Shown: positions 37,445 through 46,638 of the stretch, in pieces | How the letters are laid out: the number at the start of each line of letters is the position of its first letter | How positions within the stretch are numbered: the first letter of the stretch is position 1 | From: Aquimonas sp046318115 | GTDB lineage: Bacteria; Pseudomonadota; Gammaproteobacteria; Xanthomonadales; Xanthomonadaceae | DNA: 64,000 nucleotides | Reading direction: 5' to 3' | Assembly (NCBI GenBank): GCA_046318115.1 | Contig: JBKCVA010000148.1 | Coordinates: 1 to 64,000, forward strand | Notes under the pieces: model-generated | The model's database searches: none | What the model saw: the letters and a program-made list of their open reading frames with translations, nothing else | What the model was told of the DNA's origin: nothing | Translations under genes and position numbers: made by a program

Positions 37445-40405
37445 ATGCCACCTTCCTCCGCGCCGCTGAGAACCGCCGCCAGCCCGCCGCCCGCCGATGC
37501 CGCGGCCGCCCTGGTGCAGCTGTTGTCTGCGCCCAGCCTTGAGGAGTTCGCCCGGCGTCTGCTCGCCCTGCTGCCGGCCGAGGCAGGCGCAGCCCCGCCG
37601 CGGCTGCTGCACGCGCTGCGTTGGCCGGAGGCGATCAGTGCCTGCCCGGCCGGTGCCGAAGGCCTCGAGCTGGCGCTGGCGGAGGCCGCACTGACGGCGG
37701 CCGACGGCATCCAGTTGGCGCCCAACGGTCAGCGCCAGGCGACCCTGCTGGCCGCCCATTCCGGCGGTGGCGCCGTGGTCCTGCTTGCGGCACCCGGCCC
37801 ACAGCCCAGCCTGCCCGGCTGGCCGGCCGAAACGCTCCGGCCCCTGCTGTCGGCGCGCCTGCAGGAGCTCATCGAAATCGCCCTGCTGCACGACAGCCTG
37901 CGTCAGCTGGAGCACACCGAGCGCGTGCAGCGTGCCCTGTTCGCCATCACCGAGACGGCTGCCGAGGAGCAGGACCGCGCGGCCATGCTGCGCGGACTGC
38001 ACGACATCGTCGGCGGCCTGATGTACGCCGAGAACTTCTACATCGCGCAGTTCGATGCCGACCAGCAGAACGTGGAGTTCATCTACTTCGCCGACGCCAA
38101 CGACGAGTCGCTGGCGGTCGAGCTTTACCAGCCGAAGCCGCTGGAGCACTACCGCCATCGTCTGACCTGGCACGTGTTGACCGGCGGCCACGCGCTGCGC
38201 GGCAGCCTCGATGAGATCGAAGCCCAGGTGCAGGGGCCGCTGCGCCGCTTCGGCAGCGAGCCCTACAGCTGGCTGGGTGTGCCGATGAGTGCCAACGGCC
38301 GCGTGCGCGGCATGTTGGCGGTGCAGACCTACACCGAGGCCATCCATTTCAGCGCTGCCGACCAGGCGCTACTGAGCTATGTCGGCAGCCACATCCTCAC
38401 CGCGCTTGAGCGTCGCCGCTCCCGTGCCGAGCTGGAAGCGCTGGTGGCGGCGCGGACGGACGAACTGGCACAGGCCAACCTCGTGCTCGTCAACGAGGTG
38501 CGCGAGCGCGAGCGCGGCGAGCGTCTGCAGGCTGCCCTCTACCGGATCGCCGAGATCGCCGGCAAGGACATCGACACCGACGAGTTCTGCGCCGCCCTGC
38601 ATGCCATCGTCGGCAGCCTGATTCCCGCGCAGAACTTCTACATCGCGCTGGTTTCGGACGATGGGGACACCCTGCATTTCCCCTACTTCGTCGACGAAAC
38701 CCCCGGGGTGCCCGGCTCGCGGCCGATGGGCCGCAGCATCACCGAGTACGTGATCCACAAAGGCGAACCCCTGCTCGCCGATCTGCCGCGGATCCAGGCC
38801 CTCGTCGCCGCCGGCGAGTGCGAAGTGAAGGGCGCCGTGGCCTTGTCCTGGCTGGGCGTCCCGCTGATCGGCGCTCAGCACGTCATCGGTGCCGTCGTCG
38901 TGCAGAGCTACACTGCCGAGGTCACCTATGGGCCGCAGGACCAGAGCTTGTTGGCCTTCGTCTCCTACCACATCGCCTCCAGCCTGGAGCGCCGCCGCGC
39001 CGCCGCCGATCTGCGCGCCTCGCACCAGCTGCTGGAGCAGCGCGTCGAGCAGCGCACCCGCGAGCTGCGCGAGCAGATCCAGGCGCGCGAGGCGATCCAG
39101 GCCCAGCTCGAACACCAGGTGCTGCACGACGCACTGACCGGACTGCCCAACCGCGGCTACCTGCGTGATCGCCTGCAGCGTGTGCTCGGACGCGTCCGTC
39201 GCCATCCCGGCCAGACCTTCGCCGTGCTCTACCTCGATGTCGACCGTTTCAAGGTCATCAACGACAGCCTCGGCCACTCGGCCGGAGACGCCGTGCTGGT
39301 CGAGGTCGCGCGGCGCTTCCTGTCCTGCGTGCGCGAGAACGACGTGGTGGCGCGCCTGAGCGGTGATGAGTTCGCGATCCTGCTGGAGGACTTCCAGGAC
39401 CCGGAGACACCGACCCTTGTCGCCCAGCGGGTGATCGAAGCGATGGCCGCCCCGATCGCCCTGCCCGAGAGCAGCGTCCAGCCCTCGGTCAGCATCGGCA
39501 TCGCTCTGGGCGGTGGCGACACCGTCAGCGGTGAAGACCTGCTGCGCACCGCCGATACCGCGATGTACCGGGCCAAGGCCGCCGGCCGCAACCGATTCCA
39601 GTACTTCGAGGAAGGCCTGGAGCTGGCCTCGAAAGCGCAGCTCGCGCTGGAGCTGGACCTGCGCGAGGCCCTGCTGCGCTGCCAGTTCGAGCCGCACTTC
39701 CAGGCCATCGTCGACCTCGCTGGCGGCCGAACGGTGGGATACGAGGCCCTGCTGCGCTGGCGTCATCCGCGGCGTGGCCTGCTCGGGCCCGCCGAGTTCC
39801 TGCATGTCGCCGAGGACAGCGGCATGATCGAGGCCATCGACTGGCAGCTGTTCGAACGCGCCTGCCGTGGCCTGCACCAGTTGGGGGGCGAGGCGGGCTT
39901 CGTCACCCTCAATGTCTCCCCGCGGCACTTCGCCAATGAGGACTTCGCCGATCGCCTGGTGGCGATGATCGAGCGACAGGGTCTGGCGCCGACGCGGGTC
40001 CACATCGAGCTCACCGAAGGCACCCTGCTGCGCAACCCCGAGCGGGTACGCACTGCGCTGGAGCGCCTGCATGCGCGCGGCGTGCAGACCGCGCTCGACG
40101 ACTTCGGCACCGGCTATTCCTCGCTGAGCTACCTGCACCAGTTCCCGCTGCAGATGCTGAAGATCGACCGCAGCTTCGTGACGCCGCTGCAGCAGGATGG
40201 CGGCGGCAGCGGTGAGGCGATCGTCTCGGCCATCCTCGCCATGGCGCGATCCCTCGACCTGGAAGTGGTGGCCGAGGGCATCGAAACCGAATCCCAGCGC
40301 AGCCGCCTGCAGCAGCTTGGTTGCCAGCGCGGCCAGGGTTACCTGTTCGCGCGCCCGCAGCCCTTGGAGCAGCTGCTCGCCGCCCGCCGCAGCGCCGCCG
40401 GCTGA
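37445..40405 (+). CDS. GAF-GAF-GGDEF-EAL c-di-GMP signalling protein
   Basis: 986 residues, soluble. Two similar GAF domains (about 165-325 and 365-520, each with 'AENFYIAxxxxD' and 'SWLGVP') are separated by coiled-coil segments. The GGDEF domain (about 560-720) has SGDEF at 639-643, a Ser-for-Gly change that is often still active, plus LDVDRFKVINDSLGH. The EAL domain (about 735-975) has YEALLRW (E767) and DDFGTGYSS from 885, so phosphodiesterase residues are present. It could make and/or break c-di-GMP in response to a small ligand. It follows the EpsB-like gene by 112 bases on the same strand, which links it to control of the polysaccharide locus. Confidence 0.92.
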   Translation: MPPSSAPLRTAASPPPADAAAALVQLLSAPSLEEFARRLLALLPAEAGAAPPRLLHALRWPEAISACPAGAEGLELALAEAALTAADGIQLAPNGQRQATLLAAHSGGGAVVLLAAPGPQPSLPGWPAETLRPLLSARLQELIEIALLHDSLRQLEHTERVQRALFAITETAAEEQDRAAMLRGLHDIVGGLMYAENFYIAQFDADQQNVEFIYFADANDESLAVELYQPKPLEHYRHRLTWHVLTGGHALRGSLDEIEAQVQGPLRRFGSEPYSWLGVPMSANGRVRGMLAVQTYTEAIHFSAADQALLSYVGSHILTALERRRSRAELEALVAARTDELAQANLVLVNEVRERERGERLQAALYRIAEIAGKDIDTDEFCAALHAIVGSLIPAQNFYIALVSDDGDTLHFPYFVDETPGVPGSRPMGRSITEYVIHKGEPLLADLPRIQALVAAGECEVKGAVALSWLGVPLIGAQHVIGAVVVQSYTAEVTYGPQDQSLLAFVSYHIASSLERRRAAADLRASHQLLEQRVEQRTRELREQIQAREAIQAQLEHQVLHDALTGLPNRGYLRDRLQRVLGRVRRHPGQTFAVLYLDVDRFKVINDSLGHSAGDAVLVEVARRFLSCVRENDVVARLSGDEFAILLEDFQDPETPTLVAQRVIEAMAAPIALPESSVQPSVSIGIALGGGDTVSGEDLLRTADTAMYRAKAAGRNRFQYFEEGLELASKAQLALELDLREALLRCQFEPHFQAIVDLAGGRTVGYEALLRWRHPRRGLLGPAEFLHVAEDSGMIEAIDWQLFERACRGLHQLGGEAGFVTLNVSPRHFANEDFADRLVAMIERQGLAPTRVHIELTEGTLLRNPERVRTALERLHARGVQTALDDFGTGYSSLSYLHQFPLQMLKIDRSFVTPLQQDGGGSGEAIVSAILAMARSLDLEVVAEGIETESQRSRLQQLGCQRGQGYLFARPQPLEQLLAARRSAAG

Positions 40406-40473
40406 GGCCCTCGCGCGGTCTTCAGACCAGGGCATAAACACTGCTGCGCGTGTCCCACTGCGCGAGTACCTCC

Positions 40474-41247
40474 ATGCCCCTGATCGCCGGCCTCGAGTCG
40501 CCCGTCCACGCGCTGGTCACCGGCGCCAGCAGCGGCATCGGCCTCGCTGCCGTCGCCGCGCTGCTGCAGCGATCCGACGTGGCCCGCGTGGTTGCCGTGG
40601 CGCGTCATGCCATCGCGGCCCCCGCGCTGGCCGCGCTGGCGGCCGACCACGCTGACCGGATCCTCCGCATCGACGCCGATCTCACGCGGCAGACCGATCG
40701 GCAGCGGCTGGCGGAGACGGTGCGCGGAGATACCGGTCCTTTGCATCTGCTGTTCAACGCCGCCGGCCTGCTGCACGCCGAAGGCCTGCAGCCGGAGAAG
40801 TCGCTGGCCCAGCTCAACGAGGACGCCCTGCAGCGCAGCTTCGCCCTCAATGCCTTTGCGCCGATCCTGCTGGTACAGGCACTGCTCCCGCTGTTCGATG
40901 CGAAGCAGCCCGGGGTGATTGCCAGCCTGTCCGCGCGCGTGGGCTCGATCGCCGACAACGCGCTGGGCGGCTGGTACAGCTACCGCGCGGCCAAGGCCGC
41001 GCAGAACCAGCTGATGCGCACCCTCGCGGTGGAGCTCAAGCGCAGCCACTCGAAGCTGACCGTGTTGCAGCTGCATCCGGGCACCGTCGACACGCCGCTG
41101 TCGGCGCCGTTCAAGGCGCGCGTGCCGGCCGGCAAGCTGTTCAGCGCCGAACAATCGGCCAAGCTGCTGCTGCAGGTCATCGAAGCCAGCAGCGCGGCCG
41201 ACAGCGGGCGCTTTCTCGCCTACGACGGCACCGAGATTCCCTGGTAG
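40474..41247 (+). CDS. Short-chain dehydrogenase/reductase
   Basis: 257 residues. The cofactor motif TGASSGIGLAAVAAL, the NAAG motif in LLFNAAGLL and the active-site YSYRAAK (Tyr-x3-Lys) with upstream Ser (IASLSARVGS) show a classical SDR. The sequence resembles C-factor/CsgA-like SDRs. It should reduce or oxidise a small carbonyl or alcohol with NAD(P)H; the substrate is unknown. The ATG at 40474 is preferred to a GTG at 40450. It lies 68 bases after the GGDEF-EAL gene and is followed by a repeat-rich gap. Confidence 0.85.
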   Translation: MPLIAGLESPVHALVTGASSGIGLAAVAALLQRSDVARVVAVARHAIAAPALAALAADHADRILRIDADLTRQTDRQRLAETVRGDTGPLHLLFNAAGLLHAEGLQPEKSLAQLNEDALQRSFALNAFAPILLVQALLPLFDAKQPGVIASLSARVGSIADNALGGWYSYRAAKAAQNQLMRTLAVELKRSHSKLTVLQLHPGTVDTPLSAPFKARVPAGKLFSAEQSAKLLLQVIEASSAADSGRFLAYDGTEIPW

Positions 41248-41325
41248 AGCGCAGTCTGCGGTCGCCTGCGAGCAGGCGCCCACACAGAGCAGGGATCGCC
41301 CATGGTTGTCGCCGCGGGACGCTCT

Positions 41326-41350
41326 CCGAATCCCGAATCCCGAATCCCGG
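41326..41350. repeat. Heptad array in tandem unit 1
   Basis: About three and a half AATCCCG heptads, same orientation as in unit 2. Confidence 0.85.
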
Positions 41351-41474
41351 CTGTAGGTAGGAGCGAGCTTGCTCGCGACCCGCAGGGTGGGGGCAGCGCG
41401 CAGGCTGCGGTCGCCTGCGAGCAGGCTCCTACAACAAGCAGGGATCGCCCATGGTTGTCGCCGTGGGACGCTCT

Positions 41475-41520
41475 CCGAATCCCGAATCCCGAATCCCGAA
41501 TCCCGAATCCCGAATCCCGG
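41475..41520. repeat. Heptad array in tandem unit 2
   Basis: About six and a half AATCCCG heptads; three more than in unit 1, which accounts for the length difference of the duplicated units. Confidence 0.85.
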
Positions 41521-41725
41521 CTGTAGTTGGGAGCGAGCTTGCTCGCGACCTGCAGGGTGGGCGCAGCGCGCAGGCTGGGGTCGCCTGCAGACCGGTTCCT
41601 GCAAGCGCGCTCGTCGACGGATTCAGCCGTCTTCCGCAGCACTCGCACCGGATCGCGGAGGCTGAGGCGCTCTCCGCTCCCAAAGTTGCTTTGCGATTCA
41701 TGCGCCGCTTGGCAGGCTTGCACGC

Positions 41726-42964
41726 ATGCCTACCTCTGCCACACGCCGCGCGCGCGCCGCGGCCCTTCTGCTTGCCCTCAGCTCCGGCCTCGCCAACGCG
41801 ACCGAACTGCCTGCGGCCCCGCCGGCCGTCGACACCCGGACCTGCCTGCCCGAGCTGCGCACCCGCGCTGCCGATTCAGGACTCTCTGCGGCGCGCTTCG
41901 ATGCGCTGATGGCTGAGATCGAACCTGACGCCAGCGTGCTGCCCCTGCTCGACGCCCAGCCTGAGTTCGTCACCCCGATCTGGGACTACCTGGCCGCCCT
42001 CGTCGACGCGCAGCGCGTCGAAGATGGGCGCCGCCTGCTGCAGGCGCACGCGGCCCTGCTGGACCGCATCGAGGCCGAGTACGGCGTCGACCGCGCCTAC
42101 GTGCTGGCGGTCTGGGGTGTGGAGAGCGACTACGGCCAGGCCACCGGCAGCCGTGAGCTGCGCAGCGCGCTGCTGGCATTGTCCTGCGCCGGACGGCGCC
42201 AGCCCTTCTTCCGCAGCGAGCTGATCCATCTGCTCAAGCTGATCGATGCCGGCGATCTCGCGCCCAGCGCCGAGCGTCCGCTGCTGGGCTCCTGGGCGGG
42301 CGCCTTCGGGCAGACCCAGTTCATGCCGTCGACCTATACGCGCCTCGCCGTCGATTTCGACGGCGACGGCCGCCGCGATCTGGTCGACAGCGTCGACGAT
42401 GCCCTGGCCTCGACCGCGAACTATCTGAAGCGCGCCGGCTGGCGCAGCCGCCAGGCCTGGGGCATCGAGGTACAGCTGCCCGAGGGCTTCAAGCCCGCGG
42501 GCGGCCGCAAGGCCACGGCCCCAATCGCGACCTGGCAGACGCGCGGCCTGCGTCGCGTCGACGGCAGCGCACTGGTCGATGCGGGTACGCCCGCCGAGCG
42601 CAGCGCCGGCCTGCTGCTGCCGGCCGGCGTCGAGGGCCCGGCCTTTCTGGTCTTCCGCAACTTCGAGGCGCTGCACAGCTACAACGCCGCCGAGAGCTAT
42701 GCGCTGGCGATCGCGCATCTGGCCGACCGCATCCGCGGCGGCGAAGGGTTTGCCCGTGCGTGGCCGACCGACGATGCGGGACTCTCACGCGCCGAACGCC
42801 GCGAGCTGCAAACCCTGTTGATCGCCCGCGGCCACGACATCGGCGAGGTCGACGGCCGCCTCGGCACGCGCTCGCGCGACGCGATCAAGGCGGAGCAGGA
42901 GCGGCTGGGCTGGGAGGTGGACGGTCGCGCCGGGCAGAAGCTGCTGCAGGCCCTGCGCCCATAG
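41726..42964 (+). CDS. Lytic murein transglycosylase, MltB family, with peptidoglycan-binding domain
   Basis: 412 residues. A signal peptide (RARAAALLLALSSGLANA) without a lipobox leads to the SLT_2 domain (about 38-330). The catalytic glutamate is in LAVWGVESDYG (E133), followed by GSWAGAFGQTQFMPSTY and DFDGDGRRDL. The C-terminus (about 350-410) is a PG_binding_1 module (LQTLLIARGHDIGEVDGRLGTRSRDAIKAEQ). It cleaves the MurNAc-GlcNAc bond of peptidoglycan in the periplasm with anhydro-MurNAc formation. The TAG stop is the start of a REP-like repeat. Confidence 0.9.
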   Translation: MPTSATRRARAAALLLALSSGLANATELPAAPPAVDTRTCLPELRTRAADSGLSAARFDALMAEIEPDASVLPLLDAQPEFVTPIWDYLAALVDAQRVEDGRRLLQAHAALLDRIEAEYGVDRAYVLAVWGVESDYGQATGSRELRSALLALSCAGRRQPFFRSELIHLLKLIDAGDLAPSAERPLLGSWAGAFGQTQFMPSTYTRLAVDFDGDGRRDLVDSVDDALASTANYLKRAGWRSRQAWGIEVQLPEGFKPAGGRKATAPIATWQTRGLRRVDGSALVDAGTPAERSAGLLLPAGVEGPAFLVFRNFEALHSYNAAESYALAIAHLADRIRGGEGFARAWPTDDAGLSRAERRELQTLLIARGHDIGEVDGRLGTRSRDAIKAEQERLGWEVDGRAGQKLLQALRP

Positions 42965-42985
42965 GGTGGGCCCCGGCCCAGCGTG
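42958..42985. repeat. REP-like repeat, copy 2 (degenerate)
   Basis: CATAGGGTGGG followed by a diverged right arm (CCCGGCCCA). It supplies the TAG stop codon of the transglycosylase gene. Confidence 0.65.
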
Positions 42986-43064
42986 GGCTCGGCGTCCGCA
43001 CCGGTCATCGCTGCCGGTGACCGAATGCCGCTCGACCGTCGAGTGAGCGCTTCGCCGCCACGTT

Positions 43065-43089
43065 CATGGGGTCGGTCTTGACCCAACGG
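43065..43089. repeat. REP-like repeat, copy 3 (degenerate)
   Basis: GGTCGGTCTTGACCCAAC, the same element with three changes, in the gap between the transglycosylase gene and the small membrane protein gene. Confidence 0.65.
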
Positions 43090-43222
43090 CTTCGCGGTCT
43101 GCGGCCTTGCCTGATCTCCGAGCGCATCGAGCGCTGCGCCCGGGCGTGCGCATGACGCCGGCGGGTGCGCGGGTTCGGTGGCGCATGAGGCCAGTCGCGC
43201 ATGAGGTCGGTGTGCATGAGAT

Positions 43223-43248
43223 CGGTGGGTCAAGACCCACCCTATGGG
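43223..43248. repeat. REP-like repeat, copy 4 (inverted)
   Basis: Complete copy in the opposite orientation (GGTGGGTCAAGACCCACC then CTATG). Copies 2-4 fill the 314-base gap 42965-43278, where I see no gene. Confidence 0.8.
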
Positions 43249-43278
43249 GCTCTGAAGACCCGAGCCGCCGCGCAGCCC

Positions 43279-43707
43279 TCAGCGCCGCGCGCCGATCCTT
43301 GCGAACAGGGCGCCGCCGAGCACGCCGGCGAGGGTGAACAGGGAGATGCCCACTGCCCCGCGCGCGCCGGCGATTACGCTCATGCCGAGCAGGGCTTCCA
43401 TCGTCAGCAGCGCGGTGAGGATCGCCGCACCGCCGGCCAGCGCGTGCAGCCAGGGGCCCAGGCGTTTCGCGTAGCGGCGGATCAAGCCCGCCACAAGGAA
43501 CGCAATCAAGAACCCGCCCGCCACGATCGCCGCATAGGTCGGCGCGAAGCCGATGAGGTCGTGGCCAATCGCTGACAGGCGCAGACCCAAGGGAATCTCC
43601 ACGCCCATCGCGGCGAGCCCCGCATGCACGCGCAGGGTCTGGATGAGGCTGGAGAGCGCCGCGGTGGCGAGAACGGCCAGCACAAAGCCGGCGAGACGGC
43701 GCTTCAT
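43279..43707 (-). CDS. Hypothetical membrane protein downstream of speE
   Basis: 142 residues with about four hydrophobic helices (3-25, 50-72, 85-105 and 112-135), an inner-membrane protein of unknown function. It starts 30 bases after speE on the same strand and is probably co-transcribed. The ATG at 43707 has basic residues before the first helix (MKRRLAGF), which suits an N-in orientation. Confidence 0.6.
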   Translation of the reverse strand: MKRRLAGFVLAVLATAALSSLIQTLRVHAGLAAMGVEIPLGLRLSAIGHDLIGFAPTYAAIVAGGFLIAFLVAGLIRRYAKRLGPWLHALAGGAAILTALLTMEALLGMSVIAGARGAVGISLFTLAGVLGGALFARIGARR

Positions 43708-43737
43708 GAAAGCACCGCCAACGCGTCCGCCTGCGGA

Positions 43738-44592
43738 TTACTCGCCCAGCGCCTCACGCATGAACTCCGGCAGCACCAGCGCGGCGCGATGGATATCGAC
43801 GTTGTAGTAGCGGGTCTTGAAGGTCTTGCTCTGCGCGCCGCGCTCGCGGAAGCCGGCGATCTCGCCGCCCTTGCGCGCCATCGTGCAGCTCCACCAGCCG
43901 GTCGGGTAGCAGGGCTGCGGGAAGGGCAGGGTCTTCACGTCAGCGAAGCCGGCGGCCATCAGGTGATGGCGCATGGCCTTGATCAGGCCGATGTGGCCGA
44001 GCGGGGACTCCGACTGCTGCACCAGCATGCCGCCCGGGCGCAGAGCCTTGAGGCAGGACACGTAGAAGGCCTCGTTGAACAGGCCTTCCGCCGGGCCGAC
44101 CGGGTCGGTCGAGTCGACGATCACGATGTCCACGCTCTCGGGCGCGGCTTCCTTCATGTACTTGATGCCGTCGTCCCACATCAGGTGGGCGCGCGGGTCG
44201 GCGTTGGAATCGCACAGCTCGGGAAAGTACTTCTCCGCCATGCGCGTCACCTGCTCGTCGATATCGCACTGCACGGCCGACTCGACTTCCTTGTGCTTCA
44301 GCACTTCGCGCAGGGTGCCGCAGTCGCCGCCGCCGATGATCACCACGCGCTTCGGGTTGCTGTGGGTGAACAGCACGGGGTGCGACATCATCTCGTGGTA
44401 GAGGAAGTTGTCGCGGGTGGTGAGCATCACCGCGCCGTCGATCAGCATCAGATTGCCCCAGTCGGTGGTCTCGAAGATCTCGATCTTCTGGAACGGCGAC
44501 TGCACCTCGTCGAGCTTCTTGGTCACCCGGAACCCGATGGAGGAACCCAGCGGTTCGAAATTTTCGTAGTACCAGGTGCTGTCGCTGCTCAT
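43738..44592 (-). CDS. speE: Spermidine synthase
   Basis: 284 residues, a normal length for SpeE. The dcSAM-binding motif is VVIIGGGDCGTLREVLKH, the putrescine-site acids are in VDIVIVDSTDPVGPAEGLF, and the N-terminal TWYYENFEP...ETTDWGNLMLIDGAVMLT is typical of the family. It transfers aminopropyl from decarboxylated SAM to putrescine in the cytoplasm. It is divergent from speA (157 bases between start codons), so both polyamine genes share a control region. Confidence 0.93.
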   Translation of the reverse strand: MSSDSTWYYENFEPLGSSIGFRVTKKLDEVQSPFQKIEIFETTDWGNLMLIDGAVMLTTRDNFLYHEMMSHPVLFTHSNPKRVVIIGGGDCGTLREVLKHKEVESAVQCDIDEQVTRMAEKYFPELCDSNADPRAHLMWDDGIKYMKEAAPESVDIVIVDSTDPVGPAEGLFNEAFYVSCLKALRPGGMLVQQSESPLGHIGLIKAMRHHLMAAGFADVKTLPFPQPCYPTGWWSCTMARKGGEIAGFRERGAQSKTFKTRYYNVDIHRAALVLPEFMREALGE

Positions 44593-44748
44593 GGGCGGGT
44601 CCGGGGCATGTTCTTGTTTGGGGGCGGCCGATTGTACCGGAGGGGCGTGACGGCAGCGCCCGCCCCCGGCAGACCCTCTGCACGCCCTGTCATCCCCCGG
44701 GGTTTAAACTGTGCGGCCTTTCCTACCTGCCGCTGGAGCCCGCCGCCC

Positions 44749-46638
44749 ATGAGCGAGTGGTCGATCGACCGCGCCCGTCGCACCTACGCCGTCCCGCACT
44801 GGGGCGAGGGCTACTTCGACATCGATGCCGAGGGCGGCATCGAGGTGCTGCCGCGTGGCGGCGAGGGCCCTCGGATTTCCCTGCCGGCCGTGGTCGACGA
44901 GGCGCTCGCCACCGGCATGAAGCTGCCGCTGCTGCTGCGTTTCTCCGACGTGCTCGGCCATCGCCTCGGCCGCCTGCAGGCGGCGTTTGCGCACGCCATG
45001 CGCGAGCTGGACTACACGGGCGGCTACACCGCGATCTATCCGATCAAGGTCAACCAGCACTACGGCGTGGCCGGCGAGCTGGCCGCCCACGGCGGCGAGG
45101 GCTTTGGCCTCGAAGCCGGCTCCAAGCCCGAGCTGATGGCCGTGCTTGCCCTGTCCAGGCCCGGTGGCGTGGTGGTCTGCAACGGCTACAAGGATCGCGA
45201 GTACATCCGCCTCGCCCTGATCGGTCGGCGGCTCGGCCTCAAGACCTACATCGTGGTCGAGAAGGCCAGCGAGCTTGAGCACATCATCGAGGAGTCGAAG
45301 GCGCTGGGCGTGCGCCCGGGCCTGGGCGTGCGCATGCGTCTCGCCAGCCTCGGCGCCGGCAAGTGGCAGAACAGCGGCGGCGACAAGGCCAAGTTCGGGC
45401 TGTCGCCGCGCCAGCTGCTCGACCTCGTCGAGCGCCTGCGCGGCGCTGACATGCTCGACTGCCTGGAGCTGCTGCACTTCCACATGGGCAGCCAGATCTC
45501 CAACGTGCGCGACTTCGCCGCCGGCATGCGCGAGGCCACCCGCTACTTCGTCGAGGTCAGCAAGCTCGGCGCGCCGATCCGCTACATGGACGTCGGTGGC
45601 GGCCTTGGCGTGGACTACGAAGGCACGCGTTCGCGCGGCAGCTGCTCGATCAACTACGGCCTGGAGCAGTACGCCAGCACCATCGTGCAGCCGCTGGCCG
45701 AGGCCTGCGAAGAGCACGGCCTGACGCCGCCCAAAGTGATGACCGAGTCGGGCCGCGCGCTCACCGCACATCACGCGCTGCTGGTCGCGAACGTGTCCGA
45801 GGTCGAGCCCGCGCCGGAAGGCGCGGTGCCGGCCGCGGCCAGCGATGAGCCGGCGGTGATCCGCCACCTGCGCGAGACCCACGCCGCCCTGGACGAGCGC
45901 CCCGCGCTCGAGCTCTACCACGAGGCCCAGCACTACCAGGCCGAAGGCCAGGCCCTGTACGCCCTGGGCCAGCTGGAGCTGGCCGAGCGCGCGGCCATCG
46001 ACGATCTGTTCTACGCCATCGCCCAGGGCGTGCGTGCCCGCCTGGACTACGCCGAGAAGGGCCACCGTGCGGTGCTGGACGAACTCAACGAGCGTCTGGT
46101 CGACAAGTACTTCGTCAACTTCTCGGTGTTCGAGTCGATCCCCGACGTGTGGGCGATCGACCAGATCTTCCCGATCGCGCCGATTCACCGGCTGAACGAA
46201 GCGCCGACCCGCCGCGGCATCATCGCGGATCTGACCTGCGACTCCGACGGCCAGGTCGAGACCTATGTCGACAGCGGTGACCTCGACAGCAGCCTGCCAC
46301 TGCACGTGCCGCGCGCCGGCGAGAGCTATCGCCTCGGCATCTTCATGGTCGGCGCCTACCAGGACACGCTGGGCGATATCCACAACCTGTTCGGCGACAC
46401 CGACGCGGTGAACGTGCGCCTGACCGGCAACGGCTACACGCTGGAGCGCAGCCGCCGCGGTGATACCGCTGATGTGATGCTCGACTACGTGGGCTACAGC
46501 CTGTCCGACCTGCGCCGCCGCTACGGCGCCATGGTCGCCGGCGCCGATCTGCCGGCCGAAGAGGCGCTGCGCCTGTCGGCCGCGCTCGAAGCCGGCCTCA
46601 CCGGCTACACCTACCTCGCGGACGAAGCCAATGGCTGA
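44749..46638 (+). CDS. speA: Biosynthetic arginine decarboxylase
   Basis: 629 residues, the usual size. The PLP lysine is in IYPIKVNQHYGV (K100), with ELMAVLALSRP, DVGGGLGVDYEG, MTESGRALTAHHA and the C-terminal SLPLHVPRAGESYRLGIFMVGAYQDTLGDIHNLFGD, all characteristic of SpeA. It converts arginine to agmatine with Mg2+ and PLP, the first step to putrescine. The ATG at 44749 is selected because the family starts MSEWSI/…; the longer frame covers the divergent speE gene. Its end overlaps the start of the next gene by 8 bases. Confidence 0.94.
   Translation: MSEWSIDRARRTYAVPHWGEGYFDIDAEGGIEVLPRGGEGPRISLPAVVDEALATGMKLPLLLRFSDVLGHRLGRLQAAFAHAMRELDYTGGYTAIYPIKVNQHYGVAGELAAHGGEGFGLEAGSKPELMAVLALSRPGGVVVCNGYKDREYIRLALIGRRLGLKTYIVVEKASELEHIIEESKALGVRPGLGVRMRLASLGAGKWQNSGGDKAKFGLSPRQLLDLVERLRGADMLDCLELLHFHMGSQISNVRDFAAGMREATRYFVEVSKLGAPIRYMDVGGGLGVDYEGTRSRGSCSINYGLEQYASTIVQPLAEACEEHGLTPPKVMTESGRALTAHHALLVANVSEVEPAPEGAVPAAASDEPAVIRHLRETHAALDERPALELYHEAQHYQAEGQALYALGQLELAERAAIDDLFYAIAQGVRARLDYAEKGHRAVLDELNERLVDKYFVNFSVFESIPDVWAIDQIFPIAPIHRLNEAPTRRGIIADLTCDSDGQVETYVDSGDLDSSLPLHVPRAGESYRLGIFMVGAYQDTLGDIHNLFGDTDAVNVRLTGNGYTLERSRRGDTADVMLDYVGYSLSDLRRRYGAMVAGADLPAEEALRLSAALEAGLTGYTYLADEANG

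Larger units (their letters stand above)
41257..41590. repeat. Tandemly duplicated repeat unit with expanded heptads
   Basis: A unit beginning TGCGGTCGCCTGCG starts at 41257 and again at 41406 (149 bases), and a third, diverged start is at 41576 (170 bases). Units contain a GCGAGC-TT-GCTCGC palindrome and a GCCTGC-GA-GCAGGC palindrome. The 21-base difference equals three extra heptads in the second unit. The region between the SDR and transglycosylase genes (41248-41725) holds nothing else that I can identify. Confidence 0.85.

Noticed and set aside
41326..41520. Possible CRISPR array.
   Set aside because: Repeats are 7-base units without spacers of uniform length, and no cas gene is present. 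They are simple heptad arrays inside a tandem duplication.
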